Source of the DNA: Candidatus Nitrosacidococcus sp. I8
Lineage (GTDB): Bacteria; Pseudomonadota; Gammaproteobacteria; Nitrosococcales; Nitrosococcaceae
Assembly: GCF_945836005.1 (NCBI RefSeq)
Contig: NZ_OX241534.1
Span: 1,536,275 to 1,600,274, forward strand
Length of the DNA stretch: 64,000 bases
Direction of reading: 5' to 3'
Every line of letters starts with the position of its first letter. Positions within the stretch are counted from its first letter, which is position 1. The position numbers and the translations under genes were made by a program. The notes beneath the pieces are model-generated. The model searched no databases and had not been told where the DNA came from. It worked only from the letters and a program-made list of their open reading frames with translations. Below are positions 43,502 to 52,546 of the stretch, piece after piece.

Positions 43502-45181
43502 ATGCGCGTCACTCAAAAAACCCATAGGCATATTAAGTTACAAAATCACTCTTTTATCCTTTTATTTCTAGCAATTGTTGGTTTTATTGCAGCACTAAGT
43601 GCTCGCTACAATTATGAATCTGATTGGACTGCTAGCGGTCGTAATTCCTTAACTGAGTCAAGCCAAAAACTTTTAAAGCAAATTGAAGGACCAGTTACTA
43701 TTCTGAGCTTTGCTCAGAAACCAGGGGTTAAGCAAGAAATAACTAAATTAGTTAATCGTTACCAGCGATATAAGCCTGATTTGAATCTTGAGTATGTTAA
43801 TCCCGAACTTTCTCCAGAAAAAGTACGTGAGCTAGGCGTTAGATTCGAAAATGAATTAGTGATTGAAAAAAATGGTCGACAAGAAAAAGTAGAAGATCTT
43901 ACTGAAAAAAGCTTAACTAATGCCCTAAATAAAGTAGCACGCAGCAATGAAGAAGTAGAGATTATCTTTATTGAAGGTCATGGGGAGCGAGATCCCAATG
44001 GGAGTGCTAAGTTTGCATTAGGAAATTTCAGCCAGCAGCTAGAATCAAAAGGATTTCATATTCAAACTTTAAACTTATCTGTTGATCCTAAAATTTCCGA
44101 TAACCCTAATCAGATTATCGTTATTGCAAGTCCACAAACCAATTTTCTTCCTGGAGAAGTTAATTTAATTAAGGATTATGTTGAAACTGGTGGGCATTTA
44201 CTATGGCTTGCAGAGCCCGGATCCTTACATGGACTAGACTCTTTAGCTGAAAGCCTAGATATTAAAGTGCTTTCAGGTACAGTTATTGATCCAAATGCTC
44301 AGCTTCTATTCGGCAGTGCTGCTCTCGCTTTAATTAGCAAATATGATAATCATCCTGTTACTGAAGAACTTTCTTCAGTGAGTATATTTCCTCAAGCAGC
44401 AGCTCTAGAGGCTTTAAAAAGTAATACATGGCAACAGCAGCCTATATTAACTACCCTATCGCAGGCTTGGGTAGAAACTTCAAGACTTGATAGAAAAGTA
44501 CAGTATGATGAAGGCAAGGATATATTAGGTCCTTTAACCATCGGATATGTACTAACTAGAGAATTGGAATCTTCTGATTTTAAAACAGATTCTGTTGAAG
44601 AAGAGGAAGAAGAAGTAGAAACTAGCACACCAGCACTTAAGTTTGAGGAAGTATCTCCTGCTGAAGATGAAGAAATAGTAGAGGAAGAAAAAATTGCTGA
44701 AGATAAACAGGAATTGGAATCTACTAAATCCTCTGTAGAGGATAGTCAAGAGATTTCAAATGAAGACGTACAAGAATCTATAGAAGCCACAGTGATTCAA
44801 AATGATTCCGAAAATTCAGAACAAATTACTAAAGAATATGTAGAAGAAAATCAGAGCGAGTTAGATAGTGCTAAAGTTAAAGATAGTGATCAAGAATTTA
44901 TAAGAAGCGGACAGCAGAGAATAGCAATTATTGGTGATGGAGATTTTATCTCCAATGCTTATCTGGGTAATGGATCGAATTTAGATCTAGCACTAAATTT
45001 AGTAAATTGGCTTGCTCATGAAGATAAGCTAATCTCTGTGCCTGCGAGAACAAGAGTAGATAGTACTCTTGAGATATCCCCCATGACTTCATGGCTTATG
45101 GGGTTAGGGTTTCTATTTTTATTGCCTGTTATGTTATTAGTATCTGGATTACTTATTTGGTGGCGCCGTCGTCAATATTAA
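43502..45181 (+). CDS. GldG-like ABC-associated membrane protein with acidic insertion
   Basis: 559 residues. One N-terminal transmembrane helix (~17-37), an extracytoplasmic IFT52/GldG-type domain, and one C-terminal helix (LMGLGFLFLLPVMLLVSGLL). The extracytoplasmic domain has SLTESSQKLLKQIEGPVTIL, EVEIIFIEGHGERDP, LPGEVNLIKDYVETGGHLLW and IAIIGDGDFISNAYLGNG. Between about residues 360 and 465 it contains a long low-complexity acidic stretch (many Glu, Asp, Ser) that interrupts the domain just before GDGDFISN. This is unusual for the family. The gene belongs to the ATPase-permease operon and is followed by a DUF4340 gene. Confidence 0.88.
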   Translation: MRVTQKTHRHIKLQNHSFILLFLAIVGFIAALSARYNYESDWTASGRNSLTESSQKLLKQIEGPVTILSFAQKPGVKQEITKLVNRYQRYKPDLNLEYVNPELSPEKVRELGVRFENELVIEKNGRQEKVEDLTEKSLTNALNKVARSNEEVEIIFIEGHGERDPNGSAKFALGNFSQQLESKGFHIQTLNLSVDPKISDNPNQIIVIASPQTNFLPGEVNLIKDYVETGGHLLWLAEPGSLHGLDSLAESLDIKVLSGTVIDPNAQLLFGSAALALISKYDNHPVTEELSSVSIFPQAAALEALKSNTWQQQPILTTLSQAWVETSRLDRKVQYDEGKDILGPLTIGYVLTRELESSDFKTDSVEEEEEEVETSTPALKFEEVSPAEDEEIVEEEKIAEDKQELESTKSSVEDSQEISNEDVQESIEATVIQNDSENSEQITKEYVEENQSELDSAKVKDSDQEFIRSGQQRIAIIGDGDFISNAYLGNGSNLDLALNLVNWLAHEDKLISVPARTRVDSTLEISPMTSWLMGLGFLFLLPVMLLVSGLLIWWRRRQY

Positions 45182-45199
45182 GTAATATTTATAAGTCTT

Positions 45200-46144
45200 A
45201 TGAACACACGTACATTACTTAATCTCGGTTTATCTGCAGTTGTTGTTATTCTGGCACTGATATTCTTTTATGGACCGGATAAAAGTGAGGATAAAGTGGA
45301 GACTTCCCCACTAACCTCAATCAATGCAGATAAAATTAATACAATTAAAATTGCTCAAACCCAATCTCAAAACGAGATTCGGTTTGAAAGAAAAGAAAAG
45401 GGGATCTGGGAGATTGCTACGCCCATTCAGGCTCCTGCAAATATTGTGAAGGTGGAAACCTTATTAAGCATATTAAAAACTTCAAGTTATAGCCATTATT
45501 CAGTTGAAAATTTAAACTTAGGGGAGTTAAAGCTAAGCTCACCTGAAATAAATTTATACCTTAATGATATAAAATTTAGTTTTGGTGCTACTGAACCTAT
45601 CAATCATCGGCGATATGTATTGTTAAAAGATACGGTACATTTAGTTGATGATATTGTCTTTCCGTCCATTAGTGGAAATTCAGCTAAATTTGTTGATCCT
45701 GCTCTATTACCTGGAAATAAGGAAATTACTGAAATACATCTTCCTTTAATTACAACTAGTGGTGGTAACCCAAATGTAGATGTGAAACATACAATTATTT
45801 TAAAGCAAGAAAAAGGACACTGGGCAGCTGAAGGTACTACTAATCATAAATTCTCCACTGGATCGATCGTAAAGCTAATACAGGCATGGCAGGATCAAAC
45901 CACTAGACAAGTAGATCTTAGGGGTAATAAAGCAGTGCTTGCTACTATTGAAGTTATTCAAGGAGAAGGTACTAATCCTATTCGATTTGAACTACTCTCT
46001 GATCTACCTCAGTTAATATTAGCGCGCCCAGACTTTGGAGTTCAGTATAATCTTCCAGCGCTTGCTTGGAAAAATTTATTCCAACTTATGCAAGAAGAAA
46101 AACAAGTATCACCAGAACTAACAGATGATAATCAAGGAGATTAA
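45200..46144 (+). CDS. DUF4340 domain protein associated with the Gld-like ABC operon
   Basis: 314 residues with an N-terminal transmembrane helix (LLNLGLSAVVVILALIFFYG) and an extracytoplasmic region. The latter has the DUF4340 pattern of repeated beta-rich halves: INTIKIAQTQSQNEIRFERK, WEIATPIQAPANIVKVETLL, and LYLNDIKFSFGATEPINHRR followed by YVLLKDTVHLVDD. Function is unknown. It routinely accompanies GldG-like proteins, and here it is 18 bp after that gene. It probably works with it on the periplasmic face. Confidence 0.87.
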   Translation: MNTRTLLNLGLSAVVVILALIFFYGPDKSEDKVETSPLTSINADKINTIKIAQTQSQNEIRFERKEKGIWEIATPIQAPANIVKVETLLSILKTSSYSHYSVENLNLGELKLSSPEINLYLNDIKFSFGATEPINHRRYVLLKDTVHLVDDIVFPSISGNSAKFVDPALLPGNKEITEIHLPLITTSGGNPNVDVKHTIILKQEKGHWAAEGTTNHKFSTGSIVKLIQAWQDQTTRQVDLRGNKAVLATIEVIQGEGTNPIRFELLSDLPQLILARPDFGVQYNLPALAWKNLFQLMQEEKQVSPELTDDNQGD

Positions 46145-46177
46145 AAAGCAGAGTAACGAAACAGTATGAAAATATAG

Positions 46178-47005
46178 ATGCCAGAGTTACCTGAAGTTGA
46201 AACGGTACGACAAGGTATAGAGCTATATTTAGTCAACCAGAAAATAACATCTGTTATTATTCGTCAACCTAATCTTCGTTGGCCAGTTCCTTTATCTCTA
46301 TCTACGGAGTTAACAGATCAGATTGTTTTTGCGGTTCAAAGAAGAGGTAAGTATCTTCTATTAGCTTGTACTAAAGGCACTGTTATTATCCATTTAGGTA
46401 TGTCCGGTACGCTGCGGGTTTTACCTGTTAATAAGCCCCCTGAAAAACACGATCATATTGATATTATTTTAAGTAGTAATTATTGCTTGCGTTACCGGGA
46501 TCCTAGACGATTTGGTACTATCCTATGGACTACAGAAGATCCGCTATTCCATCTTTTATTAAAGAATTTAGGTGTAGAACCTCTGGCTTCCAAATTTAAT
46601 GGGGCTTACCTCTTTCAAAAATCAAGAGTTAGAAAAACTATAGTTAAGAATTTCTTAATGAATAACCAGATAGTCGTCGGCATTGGAAATATTTATGCTA
46701 ATGAAATTCTATTTCAAACAGGTATACACCCCCGAATGCCTGCTAGAAAAATCTCCTTATCTTACTATGAAAAACTCGTTAAAAATAGCAAAATAATATT
46801 ATCTAATGCGATTAAAGCAGGCGGTACTACCTTAAAGGATTTTCATACTATTGATGGTAGTCTCGGCTATTTTACCCAACAACTTAAAGTATATGGGCGT
46901 AAAGAGCAACCTTGCTTAGTATGTAGTAGTAGTATTATGTATGAGCGTATTCATCAAAGAGCGAGTTACTACTGTGATAAGTGCCAATCTATGAGTAATA
47001 TTTAA
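46178..47005 (+). CDS. mutM: Formamidopyrimidine-DNA glycosylase
   Basis: Base-excision repair enzyme removing 8-oxoguanine and formamidopyrimidines. It has 275 residues and starts MPELPEVETVRQGIELYLVN, with catalytic Pro2 and Glu3. Other landmarks are the catalytic Lys in VQRRGKYLLL, HLGMSGTLRVLP, VGIGNIYANEILF, GGTTLKDF and the C-terminal zinc finger CLVCSSSIMYERIHQ with CDKC. It follows the DUF4340 gene by 33 bp and precedes a tiny membrane ORF. Confidence 0.97.
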   Translation: MPELPEVETVRQGIELYLVNQKITSVIIRQPNLRWPVPLSLSTELTDQIVFAVQRRGKYLLLACTKGTVIIHLGMSGTLRVLPVNKPPEKHDHIDIILSSNYCLRYRDPRRFGTILWTTEDPLFHLLLKNLGVEPLASKFNGAYLFQKSRVRKTIVKNFLMNNQIVVGIGNIYANEILFQTGIHPRMPARKISLSYYEKLVKNSKIILSNAIKAGGTTLKDFHTIDGSLGYFTQQLKVYGRKEQPCLVCSSSIMYERIHQRASYYCDKCQSMSNI

Positions 47006-47030
47006 TTATTTAACAGAGTGAAAATAAATT

Positions 47031-47180
47031 ATGAATAATTTAGTACCTAAAATTCTTATTGCTATGGTTCTGCTATTCTTACTGATTAATTTTATCGGAT
47101 GGTTTACTAAACCTGAAGGATACAAATCCCCCTCTAGATATGGTTCCTTACTCAAAGAATCTCCTATTTACTATCTTTAA
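47031..47180 (+). CDS. Putative 49-residue single-helix membrane protein
   Basis: ATG 47031 to TAA 47180 encodes a peptide with one hydrophobic helix (ILIAMVLLFLLINFIGWF) and a polar C-terminus containing YKSPSRYGSLLKESPIYYL. It starts 25 bp after mutM. The helix-plus-polar-tail design and the lack of a shadow gene on the other strand support a real small protein. I have no family match; the upstream AGAG is only a weak Shine-Dalgarno. Confidence 0.5.
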   Translation: MNNLVPKILIAMVLLFLLINFIGWFTKPEGYKSPSRYGSLLKESPIYYL

Positions 47181-47240
47181 GTAATTAAACATATAAAGAA
47201 AACAGGTAATGCTATTAGAGAAATTCTACTACCTGTTGTA

Positions 47241-47855
47241 TTAAGGTGCTCTTGGCGCCATAGGAGCCATTGGTGCCATAGGAGCTCGTTGCACTCCATC
47301 TCCTTGGCTGTGGAATAATATAGACATACGATGAATGTAAACAGTAATAATTTGCGATTGAGCAATTAATTCTTGTGAAGAATTAAATAATTGTGCTTGA
47401 AGCATATGTGCACCACGGCTAATATTAGTCAGCATGTATCTAATTACGTTATCCGCTTTGCCCATACCCACAACTTGGTTATCCATTATAATTTGAAACA
47501 TATATTGCTCATCTGCTTCAATCTCAGGATTAATTTGTAACACCACTTCCATTTGACCACCATCATTCTGGATACTAGCCCCATCTGGTGGGGCTATAAT
47601 GCCTATTTGATAAGTTATTTCTTTCTTCTCTTGTGGAGATTGATTTTTACCCTCTAATTCTTCGGGAGCATAAGAAGTTTCTCGAATAGGAGGTGTATAG
47701 GGTCGAAGTAGTATTACTTTAATTTCCTTCCCACCTTTTTTTAATTGATCAGAATATTCAATAGAACCATCAGAATCAGTATATTCATAAACTTTACTTT
47801 GGGTGGCAAGTGGTATAAAAAAAAGTAGAATATAAAAATAAATGAACCATTTCAT
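47241..47855 (-). CDS. DUF4124 periplasmic protein with Ala-Pro-Met repeat tail
   Basis: From ATG 47855 it has 204 residues; the TTG 47867 alternative adds four residues before the signal peptide. The signal peptide MKWFIYFYILLFFIPLATQS is followed by the DUF4124 motif KVYEYTDSDGSIEYSDQ. A Ig-like beta region follows (GASIQNDGGQMEVVLQINPE), then a low-complexity end APMAPMAPMAPRAP, encoded by imperfect 9-bp repeats. Related DUF4124 genes sit beside glnA in other gammaproteobacteria, as here (directly downstream of glnA). The role is unknown. Confidence 0.82.
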   Translation of the reverse strand: MKWFIYFYILLFFIPLATQSKVYEYTDSDGSIEYSDQLKKGGKEIKVILLRPYTPPIRETSYAPEELEGKNQSPQEKKEITYQIGIIAPPDGASIQNDGGQMEVVLQINPEIEADEQYMFQIIMDNQVVGMGKADNVIRYMLTNISRGAHMLQAQLFNSSQELIAQSQIITVYIHRMSILFHSQGDGVQRAPMAPMAPMAPRAP

Positions 47856-47908
47856 TTCTATTGGCAAGAAAGGTAATAAAAATACTTAGTATAATAAAAA
47901 TGGAACCC

Positions 47909-47927
47909 TAGGCAGCACAATTGCCTA
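47909..47927 (-). terminator. Possible terminator hairpin after glnA
   Basis: TAGGCA (47909-47914) and TGCCTA (47922-47927) form a 6-bp stem with a 7-nt loop, about 19 bp after the glnA stop. On the minus strand it is followed after a few bases by a TTTTT run. The short stem makes this a weak or partial terminator. Confidence 0.4.
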
Positions 47928-47945
47928 TATCTGTTCTTTCTTATA

Positions 47946-49355
47946 CTAAAGGCTATAATACATATCAAACTCAATAGGATGAGTAGTCATTCGAAGGCGA
48001 GTCACATCTTCCATTTTAAGTGCAATAAAAGCATCAATAACATTATCGGTAAATACTCCCCCTCCTTTTAGAAACTCTCTGTCTTTATCCAAAGATTCTA
48101 AAGCTTGCTCTAAAGATAGGCATACAGTTGGAATATTTTTTGTTTCTTCTGGAGGTAAATTATATAAGTTTTTATCCATAGGATCACCGGGATAGATCTG
48201 ATTTTGGATACCATCTAATCCTGCCATGAGCATTGCAGAAAAGGCAAGATAAGGATTAGCCATTGGATCAGGGAATCTTACCTCAATACGTCTAGCTTTA
48301 GGGTTAGTGACATGGGGTACTCGAATAGAGGCAGATCGGTTTCGAGCAGAGTAAGCTAATAATACTGGCGCTTCAAATCCAGGGATTAGTCGTTTATAAG
48401 AATTGGTAGAAGGATTAGTAAAAGCATTAAGTGCTTTAGCATGCTTGATAATTCCCCCTATATAATAAAGTGCAGTTTCTGAAAGACCACCGTATTTACT
48501 GCCAGAGAAAAGATTTTTACCATTCTTTTCTAAGGATTGATGTACATGCATACCACTACCATTGTCCCCAACTAAGGGTTTTGGCATAAAAGTCGCTGTT
48601 TTTCCAAAAGTATGGGCTACATTGAGTACTACATATTTAAGCACTTGCAGTTCATCTGCTCTACGTACTAAGGTATTGAATTGAGTACCAATCTCACATT
48701 GCCCAGCGGTAGCTGATTCATGATGGTGTACTTCTACAGGTACACCTAGCTGCTCTAGGATAAGACACATAGTAGAGCGAATATCTTGTAAAGAATCCAC
48801 AGGAGGTACAGGGAAATACCCACCTTTGACTGAAGGACGATGGCCTATATTACCTTTTTCATACACCCGCTCAGAATTCCAATGGGATTCTTGGGCATCA
48901 ATTTTATAAAATGATCCAGATATTCCAGAACCCCAACGTACATCGTCTAATATAAAAAATTCAGGCTCAGGTCCAAAATAAGCTGTATCAGCAACTCCAG
49001 TGGATTTAAGATATATTTCAGCCCGTTTTGCAATGGATCTAGGATCTCTATCATACCCTTGGAGTGTAGCCGGCTCCATAATATCACAGCGTAGAATTAA
49101 GGTTTTATCTTCCATAAAAGGATCAATTATTGCTCCTTCCGATTCAGGCATTAAAATCATGTCTGAGTCGTGGATAGAGCGCCAACCTGCAATTGACGAA
49201 CCATCAAACATTTTTCCTTCTTGGAACACCTCCTCGTCAAGCCGATAGGCAGGTATTGAAAGATGCTGTTCCTTTCCTCTAGTATCTGTAAAGCGAAAAT
49301 CGATAAATTTTATCTCCTCCTCTTTTACGATTTTTAGTACGTCCTGAATAGACAT
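47946..49355 (-). CDS. glnA: Glutamine synthetase type I
   Basis: Ammonia-assimilating enzyme forming glutamine, 469 residues. Active-site motifs are FDGSSIAGW, the Mg-binding [37 protein letters not shown], and [13 protein letters not shown]. The adenylylation site Tyr is in [10 protein letters not shown] near residue 397, so control by GlnE is expected. A strong GGAGG Shine-Dalgarno precedes ATG 49355. I found no sigma-54 or NtrC-type site in the 71 bp upstream, so it may be read from the tusA-like gene or a simple promoter. Confidence 0.97.
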   Translation of the reverse strand: MSIQDVLKIVKEEEIKFIDFRFTDTRGKEQHLSIPAYRLDEEVFQEGKMFDGSSIAGWRSIHDSDMILMPESEGAIIDPFMEDKTLILRCDIMEPATLQGYDRDPRSIAKRAEIYLKSTGVADTAYFGPEPEFFILDDVRWGSGISGSFYKIDAQESHWNSERVYEKGNIGHRPSVKGGYFPVPPVDSLQDIRSTMCLILEQLGVPVEVHHHESATAGQCEIGTQFNTLVRRADELQVLKYVVLNVAHTFGKTATFMPKPLVGDNGSGMHVHQSLEKNGKNLFSGSKYGGLSETALYYIGGIIKHAKALNAFTNPSTNSYKRLIPGFEAPVLLAYSARNRSASIRVPHVTNPKARRIEVRFPDPMANPYLAFSAMLMAGLDGIQNQIYPGDPMDKNLYNLPPEETKNIPTVCLSLEQALESLDKDREFLKGGGVFTDNVIDAFIALKMEDVTRLRMTTHPIEFDMYYSL

Positions 49356-49426
49356 TATATTTTTCCTCCAGATTCTAGAGCTAAATGGTTAAAGAAATAG
49401 TTTGGTATTATGAAGAAGTGTTGTTT

Positions 49427-49660
49427 TTACGTATTATTACCTACCTCTATATGTACTCTTATTTCATTATCTTTTTCCGTAATACTACGGACATGATGAC
49501 CATGAATTCGGCACCATGCGGGAATATCATAACGTACTCCTGGATCAGTACAAACTACTTCTAAGAGATCTTTTGGGGTAAGGTTAGCTATTTTCTGCTG
49601 GGTTCTAATGACAGGTAAAGGGCATAATAGATTACGTGCATCTAATATATAAATACTCAT
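49427..49660 (-). CDS. TusA family sulfurtransferase
   Basis: Small persulfide carrier of 77 residues. The signature is LLCPLPVIRTQQKIANL with the sulfur-carrying Cys in CPLP, and the C-terminal beta strand region is DIPAWCRIHGHHVRSI. It lies 12 bp after a PP-loop thiouridylase-like gene and upstream of glnA. TusA proteins feed persulfide sulfur to tRNA 2-thiolation or to sulfur metabolism; the neighbour suggests tRNA modification. It could also be a SirA-like paralogue, so I give no firm symbol. Confidence 0.88.
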   Translation of the reverse strand: MSIYILDARNLLCPLPVIRTQQKIANLTPKDLLEVVCTDPGVRYDIPAWCRIHGHHVRSITEKDNEIRVHIEVGNNT

Positions 49661-49672
49661 AAAATTCCTTTG

Positions 49673-50716
49673 CTATACATACCATGCCTTAGGTATTTCT
49701 TCACTGGTTATAGGGACAACTGATAATGTTTTTGTGTCTCCACTAGGATGAGTAATTTCAACTTCTACATTTAAGCTATCTCTACCTTGGCTAAAACGGG
49801 CAACTAATTGGCTAGCTAGGGTAAAATCCTCTGTTCTTAATTCTCCATCCACTAAGACTAAAGGACCTCTATGGCTAGTAATACGTACATGAGTATATTC
49901 TTTTGTATACCCTTCTAAGTAATTACTTTCCCCCTCATCTCGGGCAATAATAAGCTTGAAATGTGGTTTAGGACGTAAATGACGACCTACTTTAAGTAGC
50001 ATAATATCGTCTAATTCATAATCCCTAGCTTGCCGTGCTTGCCATAAATCACTTAATTTAGATGAATAGCTTGAGTCTGTAAGGAAGCAACATCCTCCAG
50101 CAGGCTGTGCATAACCCTCAAATCCGAAAGATTCAGCTAGTGTTATTTGCGGTTTACGAGATCGGCCACTAAAATCATGAAGCTGATCCCGGTCTACCCA
50201 CCCTTGCTGCTCAGGCAAAGTAGGAGGTAAATTTTTAGCACATAAAGGGCGTAATAATAAATCATGAGCACCAGATTCTCTAGCTACAATAGGCATAGCA
50301 TAAGCTTTTTGTGATTTTGGACGCTGTCCTATGACCTCACCCGTAATAATAAAATCAAATTTATGCTCCTTCATCCACTTTAATGCTTTAGCTACCATGA
50401 AGCTTTTACAGTCTAAGCAAGGATTAAGATGTGCCCCATAGCCGTGCCTCGGATTTAAAACTACCTCTTTATATTCTTCAATTACATCAATAATATGTAG
50501 TTTAATCCCAAGCTGCTCAGCAACCCACAGGGCATTATTACGTTTAGCACTATTTTTGTCTTTATTACGAATGGCATGAGTGTGCCCCTCTACACAGAAG
50601 CCAGTGAAAAAATTTATCCCTTCCACATGAATACCTTGGGCTTGAATCACTTTTACTGCCAGCATTGAATCAAGCCCTCCTGAAATAAGGGCAACTGCTT
50701 TATATTTTTTTTCCAT
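49673..50716 (-). CDS. MnmA-like PP-loop ATPase/tRNA sulfurtransferase paralogue
   Basis: 347 residues with an adenylating PP-loop ALISGGLDSMLAVKVIQAQG. Two Cys motifs follow: NPCLDCKSFMVAKAL (CxxC) and QPAGGCCFLTDSSY. An ATP-pyrophosphatase core comes first, then a C-terminal region KVGRHLRPKPHFKLIIARDE whose wording recalls RNA-binding NFACT-R domains. It is shorter than, and distinct from, MnmA. Proteins of this sort are usually annotated as tRNA thiouridylase-like. The TusA-like gene 12 bp downstream could supply the sulfur. Substrate is unknown. Confidence 0.8.
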   Translation of the reverse strand: MEKKYKAVALISGGLDSMLAVKVIQAQGIHVEGINFFTGFCVEGHTHAIRNKDKNSAKRNNALWVAEQLGIKLHIIDVIEEYKEVVLNPRHGYGAHLNPCLDCKSFMVAKALKWMKEHKFDFIITGEVIGQRPKSQKAYAMPIVARESGAHDLLLRPLCAKNLPPTLPEQQGWVDRDQLHDFSGRSRKPQITLAESFGFEGYAQPAGGCCFLTDSSYSSKLSDLWQARQARDYELDDIMLLKVGRHLRPKPHFKLIIARDEGESNYLEGYTKEYTHVRITSHRGPLVLVDGELRTEDFTLASQLVARFSQGRDSLNVEVEITHPSGDTKTLSVVPITSEEIPKAWYV

Positions 50717-50740
50717 AAAAGGAATAAATACTACTGTTGA

Positions 50741-51580
50741 TTAAGTAGGGTATTTAGGTGCTAATTTACAATCAATTCGTCGATGGTTAATCGTTGGAAA
50801 ATTACGACGAGTGCTATTTAATCGTTCTGGATCTAATTCTGCAGTGATCACACCAGCACCTCTTGGAAGACGTGTTAGGATAGTGCCCCATGGGTCCACA
50901 ATCATACTATCTCCATGAGTTGTTCTTCCGCTAGTATGAAATCCTCCTTGACCTGCAGCAATTACATAGCATAAATTTTCTATTGCCCTTGCTCTTAATA
51001 GGGACTCCCAATGTGCTTTACCTGTAATAGCAGTAAATGCAGAAGGTAATACCAAAACCTCCATACCTTCATCAACTAAGCAACGAAAAAGCTCTGGAAA
51101 TCTAAGATCATAACAAACAGCTAGCCCTAACCGACCAATAGGTGTATCTACTACAACTGTCTTTTCCCCAGACTCTATTGCAGAAGATTCACAATATTTT
51201 TCGTTTCCACTAGGAAGAGAAACATCAAATAAGTGTAACTTATCATATCGAGCAATACATTGACCCTCATCATTAAATAGCAAAGAGGCAGCCCTAATTT
51301 TTTTAGGGTTACTAGATTTTAACGGAATAGTTCCACCTACAATCCACAATTTATGTTTTACTGCTTGCTGGGACAAAAATTTTTGAAGAGGTCCTGAATT
51401 ATAGTCCTCAGCAATATTTAATAAAGCATGATCTTCTTTATCAATTAAAGCAAAATTTTCTGGAAGTACAATTAAATTTGCTTTCTCTGCGGCTGCTTGA
51501 GTAATTAGACGCTCTGCTTCTAATAGATTAGCAGCTACATTTGATCCAGACGCCATTTGAATAGCTGCAACTTTTTTCAC
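50741..51580 (-). CDS. Carbon-nitrogen hydrolase of the Nit1/Nit2 branch
   Basis: Nitrilase-superfamily amidase of 279 residues. The Glu-Lys-Cys triad is visible in LIVLPENFAL, RYDKLHLFDV and LAVCYDLRFPELFRCL. GGFHTSGRTTHGDSMIVDPW and NHRRIDCKL mark the Nit/deaminated-glutathione-amidase group. It probably repairs deaminated glutathione made by side reactions of transaminases; that is family inference. In other gammaproteobacteria it neighbours rng; here rng is 1 kb away with a GNAT between. Confidence 0.88.
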   Translation of the reverse strand: MKKVAAIQMASGSNVAANLLEAERLITQAAAEKANLIVLPENFALIDKEDHALLNIAEDYNSGPLQKFLSQQAVKHKLWIVGGTIPLKSSNPKKIRAASLLFNDEGQCIARYDKLHLFDVSLPSGNEKYCESSAIESGEKTVVVDTPIGRLGLAVCYDLRFPELFRCLVDEGMEVLVLPSAFTAITGKAHWESLLRARAIENLCYVIAAGQGGFHTSGRTTHGDSMIVDPWGTILTRLPRGAGVITAELDPERLNSTRRNFPTINHRRIDCKLAPKYPT

Positions 51581-52069
51581 ATGTATACTCCTATTTCAGA
51601 TTGAGTTAGCCAAAAAACCTAAGGTTTCGAAAAATTAAAACAGTACTTTTTGTGGCACCGCTAGTATAGCTAAAAATATCTACGCATTGAGAAATTTTTG
51701 CTCATGCTTTTTTATTTTACAGAATATTTTTTTAAATAATTTACTTTCGAAGGACTAAGAAAACATGATCTATTTTTATAAAAAAAGCTCATACTTCAGC
51801 TCTGAATCACTTGTTATATCAAAAATAATATAAACTTAATGATAGATAAAAATTAACCTTGAAAATCAAGGTAGAATTGACTAATTAATTTTTTAAAAAA
51901 TATAAGTATGTTCTTCTATGTAGCGATTTGACCATAATAAACTACGTAACTGACACCATAAATCTATATCCTCTGATTTAAAACTAGTATTTTAGCTTTG
52001 TTCATCAACTATAATAATAGTATCTATTTCTGTTTGTAAGTTTATGAACTCTGGCTTAAAAAAATAGCA
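51581..52069. other. 490-bp AT-rich intergenic region, no gene seen
   Basis: No supported frame, RNA gene or insertion element is visible. The single structured element is ACCTTGA-AAA-TCAAGGT (51856-51872), a perfect 7-3-7 palindrome. The region separates the divergent Nit and GNAT genes and probably holds both promoters. Confidence 0.6.
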
Positions 52070-52546
52070 ATGGGTAGCTGCTTTATAATAAGAAAAGGGC
52101 AACAAAGCGATTTGATTGAATTAAGGAAGCTATGTATAGAAACTATAACAACAACATGTAGCAAAGATTACAATGAACAACAAATTAAAGCGTGGATATC
52201 TAATATTAGAGATAGACAGCGTTGGATCCAACTTTTAGAGAAACAATTCATTTTAGTTGCTCAACATACAAATAAAATTACTGGCTTTATAACCCTTGGT
52301 AATAGAAATTATATTGATCTTTTGTATGTTTATGAAAATTATCAACGGCAGAGAGTTGCAACCAAATTACTTACAAATATTGAGATTGAAGCAAAGCAAC
52401 TAGAGCAATCGTATCTAACTTCTAATGTGAGTAAAACTGCAAGATCGTTCTTTGAACATAATGGCTTTAAAGTTCAGACAGAACAAACGGTAAATATTAG
52501 AGGTATAAATTTGATAAATTATAAAATGGTAAAACCTTTAAGTTAA
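52070..52546 (+). CDS. GNAT family N-acetyltransferase
   Basis: Acetyltransferase of 158 residues. The N-terminal IRKGQQSDLIELRKLCIETI, the acceptor region FITLGNRNYIDLLYVYENYQ, the acetyl-CoA loop RQRVATKLLTNIE (Q/RxxGxG/A-type), and a C-terminal FEHNGFKVQTEQTVN are the standard four GNAT motifs. Substrate is unknown. It is convergent with rng: its TAA and the rng TAA share TTAA (52543-52546). The gene is more AT-rich in wording than its neighbours, so it may be an acquired gene. Confidence 0.85.
   Translation: MGSCFIIRKGQQSDLIELRKLCIETITTTCSKDYNEQQIKAWISNIRDRQRWIQLLEKQFILVAQHTNKITGFITLGNRNYIDLLYVYENYQRQRVATKLLTNIEIEAKQLEQSYLTSNVSKTARSFFEHNGFKVQTEQTVNIRGINLINYKMVKPLS

Noticed and set aside
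44392-44749. Minus-strand frames rich in Phe/Ser inside the GldG-like gene
   Set aside because: They are the antisense reading of the acidic Glu/Asp-rich repeat and have no start context or homology.
49356-49426. Sigma-54/NtrC promoter upstream of glnA
   Set aside because: I searched for TGGCAC-N5-TTGCA and palindromic NtrC-like sites in the 71-bp gap and found none.
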